NCBI RefSeq assembly: GCF_020509005.1
Contig: NC_063019.1
Coordinates: 1,798,001-1,862,000 of the forward strand
From: Fulvia fulva
Lineage: Eukaryota; Ascomycota; Dothideomycetes; Mycosphaerellales; Mycosphaerellaceae
Direction: 5' to 3'
Length of the DNA: 64,000 nucleotides
Shown here piece after piece: positions 10,601 to 21,300 of the stretch (the stretch's first letter is position 1; every line of letters begins with the position of its first letter). A program made the translations under genes and the position numbers. The notes under the pieces were generated by a model that was not told the DNA's origin, did not search any database, and saw only the letters and a list, made by a program, of their open reading frames with translations.

Positions 10601-11551
10601 TTCGATGAGGCCACAGAGGCCGTCAAGATCTTCCTGCGTGCGAAGGCTGAAGGTGTCGAACCATCATCCTTCCTCTACAACGCTCTAATCGGCAAACTTG
10701 GCAAGGCTCGACGCATTGACGACTGTCTCTTCTACTTCGCTGAGATGCGCAACCTCCGTGTTGCTCCAACTTCAGTTACCTACGGCACTATCGTCAACGC
10801 CCTTTGCCGTGTGTCCGATGAGAAGTTCGCAGAAGAGATCTTCGAGGAGATGGAAGCTTGCGACAATTACAAGCCACGTCCAGCTCCTTACCATTCTCTG
10901 ATGCAGTTCTTCCTGACCACTAAGCGCGATCGCAGCAAGGTCCTTGCCTACTACGAGCGCATGCGCAGCAAGAATATTGTGCCTACTGTCCACACGTTCA
11001 AGCTGTTGATCGACACCCACGCAACCCTCGAGCCAGTGAACATGCCAGCCGCCGAAGCTGTCCTCGAAGACATGAAGGCGAGTGGCATCCAGCCCGAAGC
11101 CGTTCACTACGCTTCCTTGATCCATGCTAACGGCTGCGTCTTGCACGACGTTGAGGCTGCTCGCGCGCTCTTTGACAAAGTCATCGCCGAGGGCCAAATC
11201 AGACCACAGCCAAACATGTATCAGGCACTTTTTGAGAGCTTGAACGCCAATCACCGATCTTCCGAGTGCGAGCCACTTCTCCAGGATATGGCCGCTCGCG
11301 GTGTCGACTTCACACCTTACATTGCCAACGCTCTCATCCACGGCTGGACCTTGGAGAAGAACGTTTCCAAGGCCAAGGAGGCTTTCCAGCGCGTGCCCAT
11401 GTCTCGTCGCGAGCCCAGCACATATGAGGCTATGGTTCGCGCCTACCTCGCTGCGGAGGACCGTGATGCTGCGAAAGGCGTCGTCCGCGAAGCTCTCAGC
11501 CGCGGATACCCCAGCGCTGTCGCGGGCAAGATCGCGGAGCTGGTTCGCTGA
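7682..11551 (+). CDS. Pentatricopeptide-repeat protein, mitochondrial (Cya5/Pet309-like)
   Basis: One uninterrupted frame of 1289 residues begins MPIPKGIHISRIAGTAIKSF. Degenerate 35-residue helical-pair repeats are visible through much of the protein, for example PSQAAYRALLNSAIE, PDAITYAMLIELLAA, PLSTIYAPMITAYGMNGDLRKA, PSANTFGLYITTLKEN, PSSFLYNALIGKLGKARRID, PTSVTYGTIVNALCRV and PTVHTFKLLIDTHATLE. The repeats are densest in the last 400 residues. Large fungal PPR proteins of this type bind mitochondrial mRNA and support its stability or translation. Neurospora CYA-5 and yeast Pet309, which act on COX1 mRNA, are the closest relatives I can suggest. Targeting to mitochondria is inferred from the family and the basic N-terminus. 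The exact orthology is uncertain; the repeat class is not. Confidence 0.85.
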   Translation: MPIPKGIHISRIAGTAIKSFSHGYAQTVVAASQSSYAAQNASAADLPLADTLIGRFRKSEKNRIKNVYNHVESTRKASTAAVSGSRPESSQQDVGLDKYFDAWQKNQRNGTSAKDWQQFQFARRIEWQPPSVVPTHTQEASDAVGIEESNDETFRAPSLKRSYTTSAIDTFGQAFDTEAQEAVALELVNNAIADEISKAKEESDDGLTIRAKSPSASSQLAESFEFYPQSNSPASVFSPADSCSSAESLESDYYTEQLVQLAENKRYADIPAVFQGMLRAGVQKPSQAAYRALLNSAIELTHGKHQKTPRALEVYSDMLRRRVAPDAITYAMLIELLAARASESVAMRKDLEQRLTRYGGIDQPGKFMFRSSQSEAAIVAEDSSLSIALKMFDRATETSSKPLSSEACACLVIASAEQGRVDDMNRVYQYMEAQSLEPLSTIYAPMITAYGMNGDLRKAVETYDEYKNLAVANNAGENSINRVDNFVYAALIKAYGTADRLKGGLKFLASIQAGVESSSELDDLRETVALEALLPLALKHTTFRDALELTKSLTGRAYTSALSAIASAAADRNLPDISTQAFDTLTGHTKDLVEPSMALLAMHVRNANVEAAEPFWRILENASVNLSFIEPTTMRTIALIGIGQAELGLRNSRRMFARIRETQSESRQAESNDHIDEAIELIGSFMLKSQAMLPPEANLEALRMMTENGTFVAPIAEHLVARFGPEHIARLNQADLDYLLRLQSSMILEESSADIAGPARFGCLLENIVSRSAMPSAETETLIEKTLINIDRAELSRLWNNYRYPTTPALFQPSPFTPVVPFQAPTSSEDTYDPYAKRTDVKGSNAINELLERPHGRRMNEALTKFRNMRRIGRAPRMFTYGKLIEAAAKENNLNLCHDVLEMAKQDVPFDARYRVVRFGWQQILDHMVAGCLHLHRRDLAAKYHQDMLDMGFAPSANTFGLYITTLKENTKTFDEATEAVKIFLRAKAEGVEPSSFLYNALIGKLGKARRIDDCLFYFAEMRNLRVAPTSVTYGTIVNALCRVSDEKFAEEIFEEMEACDNYKPRPAPYHSLMQFFLTTKRDRSKVLAYYERMRSKNIVPTVHTFKLLIDTHATLEPVNMPAAEAVLEDMKASGIQPEAVHYASLIHANGCVLHDVEAARALFDKVIAEGQIRPQPNMYQALFESLNANHRSSECEPLLQDMAARGVDFTPYIANALIHGWTLEKNVSKAKEAFQRVPMSRREPSTYEAMVRAYLAAEDRDAAKGVVREALSRGYPSAVAGKIAELVR

Positions 11552-12018
11552 GCCACCACACTTTGCATTGCAACTGGCGTTTCACCCTCCTTGACCGGGT
11601 CGGGTTCCTTTTTGTCACGGCATACTATACATAATGCTTTTACGGCCGTCATTAGCGAGGTGTTCTGGCGTTACTATACATCGACCGCCCTCTGGATGAG
11701 GCGCCGGCTGTGGGCGATCATGCAGGAAGGGATTGTTTGGCATAGCCGCTGCCAGAGTCTTACATGATGGGTATGCGTGAGCTATTTGCTGGGAATGTTG
11801 AGTGAGAAGTTTGTTGCTGTACTATAGATGGATACCCCCAATCTCTGCTCTGCTGGATCTATGGCCTGCCGACATCTACGATTCGTAGTTGAGCGAGGCG
11901 GATCTGGAGTTTCTTTGAAATGACAAAGGAAATTAATATCACCATGGTTTCCAACTGTCCCATCGTCGCGCCTTGATGCTGTTTGAAGCACTGGTGCCGT
12001 TGCCCTAGCACGTTCACC
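11552..12018. other. Convergent 3' flanks
   Basis: No gene is seen between the plus-strand PPR stop and the minus-strand stop at 12019. The region should carry both 3' untranslated regions and polyadenylation sites. Confidence 0.5.
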
Positions 12019-12677
12019 TCACACTCCAACCCCAATCCCGATGTCTGAGCCGCGTGCTGAGCGGACCAAAGCGGCGTAGTCACCTAGATCTTTGGTCACC
12101 TGTGCTAGAGCCAGAGATCGTGCATAGCGCCTGTCATGTATCAAGAGTAAACATACATGATCCGAAGTGCCCAAGCGTGTGCGAGATGCCAGGCTCCCCT
12201 CACAGTTCGTGTTCTCCAGACAGGTTTCAATCTGGTGTGCTTCCTCTGGAAGGGGTTCATCATCAATATCCTCGTCCTCTTGGTTACGACACACGATGCA
12301 GCGAATGTCGGCCACTGAATTGCGGTGTGACTCAGGCAACAAGAGTAGTAAAGCCGTGAGTGTGGGTGGGTTGTAGACGATCAAGGCAGCTCCAGGACCG
12401 TAGTAGGAGGCGGCGTACTTGCTTCGTGAGTGGCAATCGACGTGGAGGAGATGTGACATTGGGTCTGATGGACGAGTGAGGTCTTTCAGGCCTTTAATGA
12501 GAGTGCCGAACTCGCGTATGCTTGGTGCCGCGGTGAAGGTGAGGTCGTAGAACATGTCATCCTGGCTATCGTTAGCATTTGAACCACCGCCGTGACGGTG
12601 AAACAGCTTGCGAGTTCTTGCGGAAGGCTCTCTAGACTTTGTCGCAGCACAAGACTGTCAAATTGCGCGGTTGCCAT
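12019..12677 (-). CDS. Unknown protein, tandem paralogue 1
   Basis: Three exons give 183 residues: 12677-12612, 12561-12157 and 12099-12019. Exon 1 encodes MATAQFDSLVLRQSLESLPQEL and splices to DDMFYDLTFTAAPS. The first intron (12562-12611) starts GCAAGC, so it is a GC-AG intron. The second (12100-12156, GTATGT..CAG) is 57 nt and stays open in frame. The neighbour at 12938-13600 has the same exon plan and a similar protein: LESLPQEL in exon 1, YDLTF at the start of exon 2, an LL..D.RSR.K.A.SY.G.GA...VY core, DIR.I in the middle, and KDLGDY near the end. The LPQEL opening resembles short F-box-like segments in small fungal proteins, but I would not call an F-box. Function is unknown. Confidence 0.6.
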
Positions 12678-12937
12678 GTTGTGGTGGGTGTTGTTCGTTC
12701 GAGAAAAAGTTGTCATGGTAAGCAAATGTTGCCAATTAGGAGGTATGCTATCTGCGCGCCAAAGCTTCCACTGTTGAAGATGTGAAGCCGAAGTTCTGGA
12801 GCTGTAGTGTGTTGTTCTTGAGACATGTGAAAAGCATCCTCTCCCTGCTCTGAGCCAGTCACTTGACGTGACAGCAGCGAGGCCGCAGCACTTGGCTTCG
12901 ACAGTGCTACAAGGCTCATCTTTCACATGCAAAACCC

Positions 12938-13600
12938 CTATGCTGGACGTAACGCTCCCCACTCCCGACCCTGCCTAGCTTCCTCGAGCGATACACTTGT
13001 ATAACCTTCGAGGTCTCGTGTAATCTGTTCCGAAATGTTAGTAGGAAGCGACATGGGATACAGCCAGAACCGTACCTCAGTCTCGCGTCCAATGTGAATT
13101 TTCCGGAGGAACGCATTGTCTGTTTGGCCCGCTCTACGCAAGCAGTCATAATATATCTGCAGCGAACGATAGTTTGGGCTATGTTCATGAGCCGGCTCTG
13201 CTCGTGCACAGATGTAGCGGATATCAGCGATCATGTCGCGGTGAGCATCGGGCAGTGATCCAAGCCATTGCTCGAGTGTGCGGTTTCCATACACCACGAA
13301 GACGGCACCATCGCCGTCATACGACTTCGCAAACTTGGCTCTGGACCGACGATCTATTCCCAGCAGAGTCGGGCATGGATCTGTCGGTGGCGTGGCGAAG
13401 TGGAGTCGATTCGCGATAGTTCCGAGTTGACGGACGCCAGGTTTGGCGGCGAATGTGAGATCGTAGATAATGTCGTACTGCAGACGCGATCAGCATGTGG
13501 TTGCTTATATGTCCCGGCAGTGTGCCAATCTTACGAGTTCCTGTGGCAAGCTTTCGAGATGTGCACGCAGCACGAGGCTATTGACCTCTTTGTGTGCCAT
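12938..13600 (-). CDS. Unknown protein, tandem paralogue 2
   Basis: Exons 13600-13535, 13477-13076 and 13024-12938 are proposed. Intron 1 (13478-13534) is GTAAGA..CAG. A 51-nt GTACGG..CTAAC..CAG segment (13025-13075) aligns with intron 2 of the neighbouring paralogue. It is a multiple of three without a stop, so the protein is 184 residues if spliced or 201 if retained. The protein reads SLVLRAHLESLPQEL, then YDIIYDLTFAAKPGVRQLGT, then LLGIDRRSRAKFAKSYDGDGAVFVVYGNRTLEQWLGSLPDAHRD (quoted in parts of the frame), DIRYICARAE, and RDLEGYTSV at the end. The gene lies head-to-tail with its paralogue, 260 bp apart, which points to a local duplication. Function is unknown. Confidence 0.6.
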
Positions 13601-13978
13601 GTCTTGGTGTGCTGGTGTTGTTTGAGGCATGTAAAAATGTGGTGGAATTGAGAGAGAGAGAGCGATACTGAAGGAGGCAAGCACGAGAGTCCGTGCGCCG
13701 AACACTTCAATTCGCGCTTGCCTTCTTCCAAGCTCGTCCAGTCCCGTCACTTCAAATGCACGTGATAACTATTGAAGGCAAGAGACATCTTTCGTCCGTA
13801 AGACGTGCGGGAAATCCCCAGCTCAGTAGCAGTCGCTCGGCTGTTGGGACGTAGTGTTCGAGTATGGCTAACGCCCTCTTGTTCAGATGGCAGATCTGTC
13901 GTGCGCGATCTTCTCTACACACCTGGGTATCGTGCACACATCCATCTTCTACGCCCGCAACCCCCTCACTCGATCAGA
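13601..13978. other. Intergenic
   Basis: No supported gene. The stretch contains the promoter side of paralogue 2, with a short GA-rich tract near 13650, and the 3' flank of NMD3. Confidence 0.45.
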
Positions 13979-15544
13979 TCACTCGTCATCATCTTCCTCC
14001 TCTTCTTCGACATCGTCCATACCCATGTCCTCCATCTCGTCAATGAGCTGATCCATCGGTATCTCCAAGCCCTCATCCTCATCCTCACCATCCGTCTCCA
14101 TTTCCTCAACACCTCGCTGCACCTGGTTCTTATACATGTTGAGACCGTGCCTGAGCTCTGGATCTGCCTCCAAGTCCTGCAAGAACTGCTCGTAGTCAAT
14201 CTCATCACGATCCTGGTCCTGCTTTCTCGGCTTCATGTCACTCTCTTCTCTCGCCATACGCTTGAGCTTCCAGTTGCGGTTGCTTGGACCCTTCTTCTTG
14301 CGGCGCTCGTAGTGCTTCTTGACTAATATCACGTCAGGAATCTGCCCAGAGTACTGTTTCGACTCTTCTATCGCCTCGAAGTTGGGGTTGTTGAACTGTG
14401 TTCCTGTCAGGTGGTAACCCATAGCGCTGTCACCAGGCTTGAGGACGTTGCCAAGATGGGTACGTATGTTGTAGGTCGTGTCGTTGACGCCGAGATCAGA
14501 TGTGCGGGCGACTGTTGCTTCGGCAAGGGCAAAGCGACCAACTTGGGGACCGAGGGGTTCAATGTCCATAATCACGAACTCTCGCAGCTCTTGCACGTCT
14601 GCCAAAGGTGTGAAGGGTGCTCGCCAGTAGATCGGCGTACTCAAGTCTGCAATCTGTAGGGTGTTTGGATCGAGGAAGTTCACCGCTGTGCCGATTCTGT
14701 AGCAGAGCACCAGCGGTGCAATGTTTCCAATCTGCTTCGCGATCTTCAGAGGTAGAGCCACCAAGTCGTCCTTGCATATCGGCACCAATTCGCACGAGTA
14801 TGAGAACTTGTACGACTTGGACGATGTGTGTACATCCATCGAGATCAGCTCTTGACTTTTCTTGGTCTTCACTGGCGCGACCGAGCTAAGGAAGTCCACG
14901 AACGCCTCTGCATGATTCCGCTGTCCGAAGTAGAAATCAATGCCGTTCTGCACTTCCTTGATGTTGATCGTCTCTTTGTGCGCTCCTTGCTTCAGGATAA
15001 GCTGCTCCAGGTACAGGAACGTTCTCTTGTGCGGGACCTTCTGCCTGACTTGCACGTTCGCTCGCCATGTGTTGTGGGTATATGACTTGGCGCAATCAGG
15101 ACACTGCTTGTATTGCTGCACGAACTCAACGTCAAAAGTCTGCTGTAATATCGTTCCTTCTCCCGCCTCTTGCTGTACTGTGATCTTGACCTTGATACGT
15201 CTCGAATGCGGCTCGGTCCAGATGAAAGATGCGTCTATAATGCGTGTCTTGTTCAATCCTCTTAGTTTTCGTAGGCATAGTGCCAGCAGTTCTCTTGATT
15301 CTGGTGGAGCTACGACCCAGGATGTAGGCGGTGAATGCCATCGGTCGCAGTCTCTGCACATGTGGAGTACGCTGTCGCGCTCGATGGTGGATGTGATGTC
15401 GGTGGTGAGCCTTAGGCAGTCTGAGCATAGCGCTCCTCCTGCTTGTGTGCCATCGATCGGGGCACCACAGTTGTAGCAGAGGACTGTTGCCTGTGTTGCT
15501 GCTCGAGGTGCCAGTGGCACAGATGAGTCGATCTCCATCGACAT
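13979..15544 (-). CDS. NMD3: 60S ribosomal export adapter Nmd3
   Basis: Nmd3 binds late pre-60S particles and recruits the exportin Crm1 for passage to the cytoplasm. The start at 15544 (MSMEID) gives 521 residues, matching the roughly 518 of yeast. The frame remains open for 55 codons upstream, but that part is Ser/Thr-rich and unlike the family. Zinc-binding pairs are visible: CYNC (23-26) with CSDC (40-43), CRDC, and CPDC. The middle contains KVPHKRTFLYLEQLILKQGAH and DFYFGQRNHAEAFVDFL, hallmarks of the family. The C-terminal part has a basic cluster (RRKKKGPSNRNWKLKRM), a Leu/Ile/Met-rich acidic segment (LEIPMDQLIDEMEDMGM) that could be an export signal, and ends in a run of Glu/Asp. No intron is needed. 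Confidence 0.95.
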   Translation of the reverse strand: MSMEIDSSVPLAPRAATQATVLCYNCGAPIDGTQAGGALCSDCLRLTTDITSTIERDSVLHMCRDCDRWHSPPTSWVVAPPESRELLALCLRKLRGLNKTRIIDASFIWTEPHSRRIKVKITVQQEAGEGTILQQTFDVEFVQQYKQCPDCAKSYTHNTWRANVQVRQKVPHKRTFLYLEQLILKQGAHKETINIKEVQNGIDFYFGQRNHAEAFVDFLSSVAPVKTKKSQELISMDVHTSSKSYKFSYSCELVPICKDDLVALPLKIAKQIGNIAPLVLCYRIGTAVNFLDPNTLQIADLSTPIYWRAPFTPLADVQELREFVIMDIEPLGPQVGRFALAEATVARTSDLGVNDTTYNIRTHLGNVLKPGDSAMGYHLTGTQFNNPNFEAIEESKQYSGQIPDVILVKKHYERRKKKGPSNRNWKLKRMAREESDMKPRKQDQDRDEIDYEQFLQDLEADPELRHGLNMYKNQVQRGVEEMETDGEDEDEGLEIPMDQLIDEMEDMGMDDVEEEEEDDDE

Positions 15545-16010
15545 GATGGGCGTGAACGTGGGAGGTTGTGACCAGACTCGGTATGAGGATGGTATGATCG
15601 AAGAGCGACTGTCGGAGTGTGCAGTCCTGTACGCCGTTTGGGGCGAAGTCGAAAAGGTATGAGTCTTGGGAAAGTTCAAGGTTGACCGTGTGCAGAAGAT
15701 GCCCGCCACAGAATCTTAGAAATCCTAGCACAGACTTGGACCCTCGCGTCCGTGCGTATCGATATCGCAAACTCAATCTAAAGCAGGGGCAACGGTGGCT
15801 GACATCACTTGAGGAAGGTGCGACAATGGAGCAGAAGCAGTCACGAGACATTGTATTGAAGGTGCTCTCTACCACCAGGCAGTGAGACTCATCCCGTATC
15901 CTCGCTCGCGATTCAGTCCCAAGCCAACAGCGACCTAATCTTGCAAGCATCATGCTCCGCCATACCAAGAAGTCCAACTCACCAAGAACGAGCTCCCATG
16001 ACATCGACAT
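15545..16010. other. Intergenic between NMD3 start and the next gene's stop
   Basis: A minus-strand frame of 292 codons spans 15132-16010, but it runs out of frame through the NMD3 coding region and has no domain, so I treat it as a shadow. The stretch otherwise holds the NMD3 promoter and the 3' flank of the upstream gene. Confidence 0.45.
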
Positions 16011-17424
16011 CTAATCGCTATCCTGCTCGTCGTGCTTCGAGTTCGCCAATGCACCCCAAGCGCCCTTCGGCTTGGGCTGGAAACGATGAAGGCCACCATT
16101 CGACGAGAAAGTGAGCTTACCGACCGGAGCCTTGACGACCTTCTTGCCGACTCTGGACCAGCCTTCGCCTTCAAAGGTCATCTTCTTGTTCAGCGGTGTC
16201 GACATTGTCAGGGCTGGAGCAGACTTGTTCGAGGCCGATGATTTGGTGGATGGCACTGTGAGCAAGGTGGCAGCAGAGTCGGCTACGCTCGAGTCGAGAC
16301 TGCCCTGCCGCGATGCGCTCGCGTCATCCTCGATGTCGGCATCTGCGGATGTTGCACTATCGCGACGCTCCTCGGGAGTCGCATCGTACGGCTTGTGCTT
16401 ATCGTCCCAGTGCTTGCCGTTGTCGACGAGGTCGCGATAGACACGCTTGTTCGCCCAACGCCAAAAGCCAGCCCTGTTTCTAGACACAATCTTGAGCTCG
16501 TCGTTGCAGTGCATGAAGTCATTTCTAATGGCTTCCGTCAGCTCTGTGACGAGCGCCCCTGCTTTCCCTTCGGCGTGTCTGTCGACATCGAGAATGTCGA
16601 AGAGTCTGTCGATTTCGAGATCGTCCTACAAGCGGAAGTGTGTCAGTCGCTTTCATAAAGTACCGGAGTAGCCTCGGGCCACCCTCCCCCCCTTCGATCA
16701 CTTACCATCTTGAGATGCTCTCGATCCTTGACGATGAAGTCGTGGCGAGCTGATTTCGAATTGCAGGTGCTGCTAGTGAACTTCAGATTCATCTTGATGT
16801 CCAGATCCTCGCCTAGTCCTTCCATCTCGGCCTCGTCGACCTCCAGCTTCTCGCCTTGCGGATGCAACGTCATGGCAACGAACTTGATGTCAGCGGTGGT
16901 AACCACCTTGTCCCTGTGGAGAGCCTTGGCCGCTTTCTTGGTCGCCTTTCTGTCCTTCTTGGAGATCTTGTTGGGAGTCTCAAGCGGTACCTGGCCTCGA
17001 CCATCGACTGTGTTGAGAGCCTTGGCTGTGAGCGGAGTGCGTGGTGTCTTCGGTGTAGCTGGCGAACGCAACAGCTCCATTGCGGCCGCTTCCTCCTCCT
17101 GTTGCAGCTTCTTGATCTTGGCCAGGATCTCGGCGATCTCGCGGTGACGCTTTTCATGCTGTTCGTCTGTGGTCTTGCAAGCTGCGCAGCGGGAAGACCA
17201 GTTCTTGCGGAAGAGGGAGTGGTAGCGATGGCACCATTCGACATGGGTACCAAGGCAGGTAGTTCGACATTTGTCGTGCGAGAGTGGCGTTTGGCAGATG
17301 GGGCAGTGGTGCTCTGGAGGATATGATCAGCAGCTGGACAGTAATGCAATCTGATGGTGCGCGTTTGCAGTGCAGACTTACTCAAGGTACCACCATCCTC
17401 CCACTTAAACAGATCTTGTGGCAT
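16011..17424 (-). CDS. Conserved ascomycete protein with N-terminal Cys/His cluster, unknown function
   Basis: Three exons, 17424-17382, 17313-16706 and 16625-16011, give 421 residues with introns of 68 nt (GTAAGT..CAG) and 80 nt (GTAAGT..TAG). The N-terminus opens MPQDLFKWEDGGTL. It is followed by a dense Cys/His block: HCPIC (17-21), HDKCRTTC (27-34), HVEWCHRYH (38-46) and RCAAC (56-60), which looks able to hold two zinc ions. A Glu-rich coiled-coil stretch (about 65-85) follows, then TP-rich segments and a basic KKDRKATKKAAK cluster. The C-terminal half has FWRWANKRVYRDLVDNGKHW and ends in a Gly/Lys-rich tail. Serine/proline and basic clusters suggest a nuclear protein. I recall similar uncharacterised proteins in other ascomycetes but no function. 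Confidence 0.7.
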
Positions 17425-18349
17425 ATTTGCTGACCGGTGATGTCAGGCTTCTTTTGCGTCGGTGTTGTTGTTGTTGTTGTTGTTGTTCTCGAGCTGTGGT
17501 ATCAGGCCGTGCTTTATGCCTTCGAGTTGGCCTTCGAGTGCTGCCTACAGCAATTGATGCAATGCTATTGTTGGCTAGCGGTGATAGCGACCTTTGCATG
17601 TTCCGTTCGTAGTATTGTCCGTCAATAACAGCCGGGCGCCAGCGTACGTCGGACAGTATCGCACGTGAAGGACGGGGTCGAACAGATGGCGTGTTTTCTC
17701 ACTCGTCTCTTATTCGCTTTTCACCGTGCCGGGCAGCTTGTGATGGAGCAGTTAGGTGGTCGGGACGAGAGATGGCGACGTGGAGTAGGCGATGGGCGAG
17801 AATGTCCGGTCGACAGTGCTCTGCTGGGTGGAACAGGAGGGAGTCCGCGTTTGAAGTTTTGTGTCCTGATCCATGAAGTGTTCGGACACTAGTGGGAAGC
17901 TTTGGACGTTGTCGGCACAGTGACCCGCAGTCGCAGCGTTTGATGCGAAAGTGTAGGAGCATGGGTGTCCCGAAAGTGCAGGACTCCAAACACCCCTCTT
18001 CCCGCATCTTGCACCAACTTGAACCGCAAGCCGCTGTATTGAGCCGACTCGTCCGCAGAAAGTGACAGGTCAACAGAGAGCAAAGCAATTCGAGGCTGTT
18101 CGCATATGCACGAGCAAGGATCTGCACGTGGATTGGAGGTCCGTGCTGCCCGTGAATCGCGAGTCGACCCCCTTGCGGGGGACGTTGGCGCTTGTGAGTG
18201 AATGGTGGCGGCAAGAGCGTCAAGCTCAGGCTAAGACAAAAGATTGTGTATTGAGTTAGATGTCTGTATACTTCTACTGGAAACAAAGATGAATGGCAAA
18301 TTACTTTTCGTGATCGTGATCGCATGGTTGTATTGTGATTGAAGCACCT
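17425..18349. other. 0.9 kb intergenic interval
   Basis: No supported gene. A minus-strand frame of 208 codons at 17699-18325 shows no domain and low-complexity composition, so I do not accept it. A GTT microsatellite lies at its left edge. The right end is the 3' flank of EGT1. Confidence 0.45.
17464..17487. repeat. (GTT)8 microsatellite
   Basis: Eight GTT units lie just upstream of the start codon of the 16011-17424 gene, probably in its 5' leader or promoter. On the transcribed strand they read as AAC/CAA repeats. Confidence 0.85.
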
Positions 18350-21300
18350 TCAGATGTCCTTCACCAAACGCGCTCCAGCCCAGACGAAAGGATAGTTCCG
18401 CTGATACCAGTTGATACTGCAAACATGTTAGCCTCTGGGACCAGGTACTTGGGAACATGATACGACTTACACAGACTTCCGTCCGGCAAAACGTGGGTGG
18501 GTAGCCCATGATCCACCCTGCACAATGTAGTGCTTGCCATCATAGAAGTCCGCAGAATATGCTGGGTACATCTTCATTGGCTCGAATCCTTGGCGCTTCT
18601 CCAACTCAGAACTAGTCCATTCCCAGAGGCCACCCATCTCACCCAGACCAGCAAGCTTATTGCCATCTTGGGTAACAGGTAAAGGGTGCCAGTGCTTGAA
18701 ACCTACGTTGGCATCACTCAGATCAACGTACAGCTCGCTGGGATCGGTGACTGGATCCTTCTTGGAGACACCATTGACCGTGGGCTTGAATAACGATGGC
18801 GGTGTCTCTTCGACACCATCATTGACGAGATGACCATTGACCGCCGGGATGTTCTGTGTGTTCTTGCTTGCTGCGTCGCGCTTCTTCAGAACGGCAGCAT
18901 ACTCGTAAATGCTTCGAGTCTCCTCGTAAGTCGGAATGCGTCCGCCCATGTACTGGGCGCAGCCGTTGAGCTCGTCGTACGAAGCAGATACCGGCCAATC
19001 GAGCGCGAGCTTGAGTGGTACCGGTCCATAGACAGTACGCACAGCCTTGCCAATGATGAAGTCGTTCAGGTTCTGGTCTAGATCAGGGTTGCCGCTGTCG
19101 GCACGTTCCGTGCGGTCGGATTGCCATGATGCAGGGATGCCGTCATGCTTCGTCTCGCTCAGATAACGAGCATATTCGCCGTTCGTGATAGGCCGACCCG
19201 CGGCCTTGAAGGCATGGATTTTCGTGCTGTAGGAGGGCTTCTCACAATCCCATCCGAAGTAACGGACTGGTCCATCACCGTTATCCGGATCTTCGAGACC
19301 GATGGTGACGGTCTGTTCCGGAATGTCAAACCAATGGTTGTCGACAGTCTGTCGTTTTGCGTGAACCGCCAGCTGCTCAAAATCCGGTTTCGCGACGCCT
19401 TTCGGCGGTCGTGTCTTATCGCTCTGAATGAGCATATAGAGCAGAGTCTCCATGTGCATGACTTCATGCTCAAAGCCGAGCCAGAGAGCGCGACCGGTCC
19501 AGTTGTCGTTGTACGCCTGACCTGACTCATACAGCTGTCGAACGCGATTTCTCACGCTCTGCTGATACTTCAGAATCGTTTCTACAGACAGAATGGTGTT
19601 AACGTCTTATCACGTAGCATGGTCAAGAACGTACCCAATTCTGGCCAGTTGTCAGGAACCTCGCTGTGCGCATGACACTTCTCTGGATTGTCAACATCCG
19701 GGTCGATTCCTCTTTCGAAGATATTGCGGAAATAGCTGGGCTCTGTTGGCTCCAATCCCGTAGCCTCGCTGAGCTTCATGTCGAAGAAGGTGGGAATGTG
19801 TCCCAAATAAAATATGCAGGCATTGCGCAGCTTGATTGGCTTCTCCAAGAGTTCCTCATCCGGGATCATCTGTCGTGTGACATTGTCCCAGACAGCCCAC
19901 AAGTCGTCCCATTCATCCACACTCTAGCGGCGACTATAAGCTCAATGAACATTTCTTATCTTGAGGGCGCCGACTTACCGGTACGGGGTGGCTTGCATAT
20001 TGCGTTGGCTTTGTTGCGAACATCCTGCTTGTTTTCTGTAACATATGTAGTCCTGTAAGATAGTGTTAGCGATATATGAGATCAGAGAATGCGGCCTCTG
20101 GTAATCGATTCCAAAGGAATGCAGCGGGCGCTCGGAAGCGTACCGTAGCTGTGGGTCTCATTCGTCCAATAGGTGACATCATGGACATGCGCTTCTCGGA
20201 AAAGGTGCACTGCCTGTAACAAGGATGTCAGAACTAAAGCCGCAATCTTTGGAATCTGGTTACACCTGTCGGAGATATACCTGACCAATTGTCAGCATAT
20301 GAATACTGTATCAACGACAATATCTCTCACCTGTTCTTGATTGTACTTGTAGCTCTCTTCGATGTTAATTCTCTCCCCCTTCTTGCACAACACACCTTCA
20401 ACCTCGACATCACGCTTGGGAACGACGTATGCGCGATGCCTCTCTCCAACTTTGTCGTACTCGCCAACAGCTTCCCAGTCTTCGATACGGAAAGCCTCGC
20501 GGCCAAGTAGTCTGTTCGCATGATGCAGACCATTCATGGTGAATTGGTGAGTAACTCCTTTGTTGTCATTGTATGCATGGTAGACAGTTCCTGGGTCCTG
20601 GCAAGCGTCCAGGCCAATCATTAATGTATCGCCGGGCTTGAGGATGTCTGCGAATTGCTTGATGAAGCCGACTGATTCCTCGCGCGTGAAATTGCCAATG
20701 CTGGAGCCAAGAGATAAAATCGTCTTTGGCTTGTCGACGTTCTCAGGCGTCTTGAGCCACTCCAAGCCGTCATCGTACGTGCCCCAGAGTCCAAAACACT
20801 TCACGTGGTGATATGCGCCAGTGGGCACTTGCGCCAGCGTACGCTCCAACTCAGACTTCATCAGATCGAGGGCATAGTAGAAGATATCTTTCTCGGCACG
20901 TTCCAGGGCGTCCAGTAGCAGCTTGACCTTGCGGAGGTTGCTGTAGTCGACGTTAGTTCGGCAGCCTAGGCAAGCACGCCTAGGAGGTTAAGGTAACCTC
21001 ACCCGCTGCCCAACTCTACGACCATTGCTCCATTTGGTATTCGTTCCGCAATTCGATCCGCATATCGCTCCAAAACATAGATCTCTTGACCTGTCAAGTA
21101 ATATTGGTCAAGATATGTGATCTCCTCAAACAGTTTGAGCCCCTAACAGAAGAGCATTAGCCATACACAAACAAGGCGGTAATATCTCAGAAAGTGCTAC
21201 TGGTCTGGAGATGCCACGCGCATATTCCGGACAGATGACGCTTTCTGTACTTCGGTTTTACTTACCTTGTTGTCGTACAGCAACAGTGTTGGCAAAGTCT

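Noticed and set aside
8304..11341. Several antisense frames of 80-190 codons within the PPR gene
   Set aside because: They mirror the codon periodicity of the strong plus-strand gene and have no independent features.
12486..12962. 158-codon minus-strand frame beginning upstream of paralogue 1
   Set aside because: Only the part from the ATG at 12677 is coding. The upstream part lacks similarity to the paralogue, and the downstream part runs through the GC-AG intron.
15132..16010. 292-codon minus-strand open frame
   Set aside because: It overlaps the NMD3 coding region out of frame, has no recognisable domain, and its composition is what a shifted frame of a GC-rich gene gives.
17699..18325. 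208-codon minus-strand frame
   Set aside because: No domain, no splice support and low-complexity composition; it lies in the EGT1 3' flank interval.
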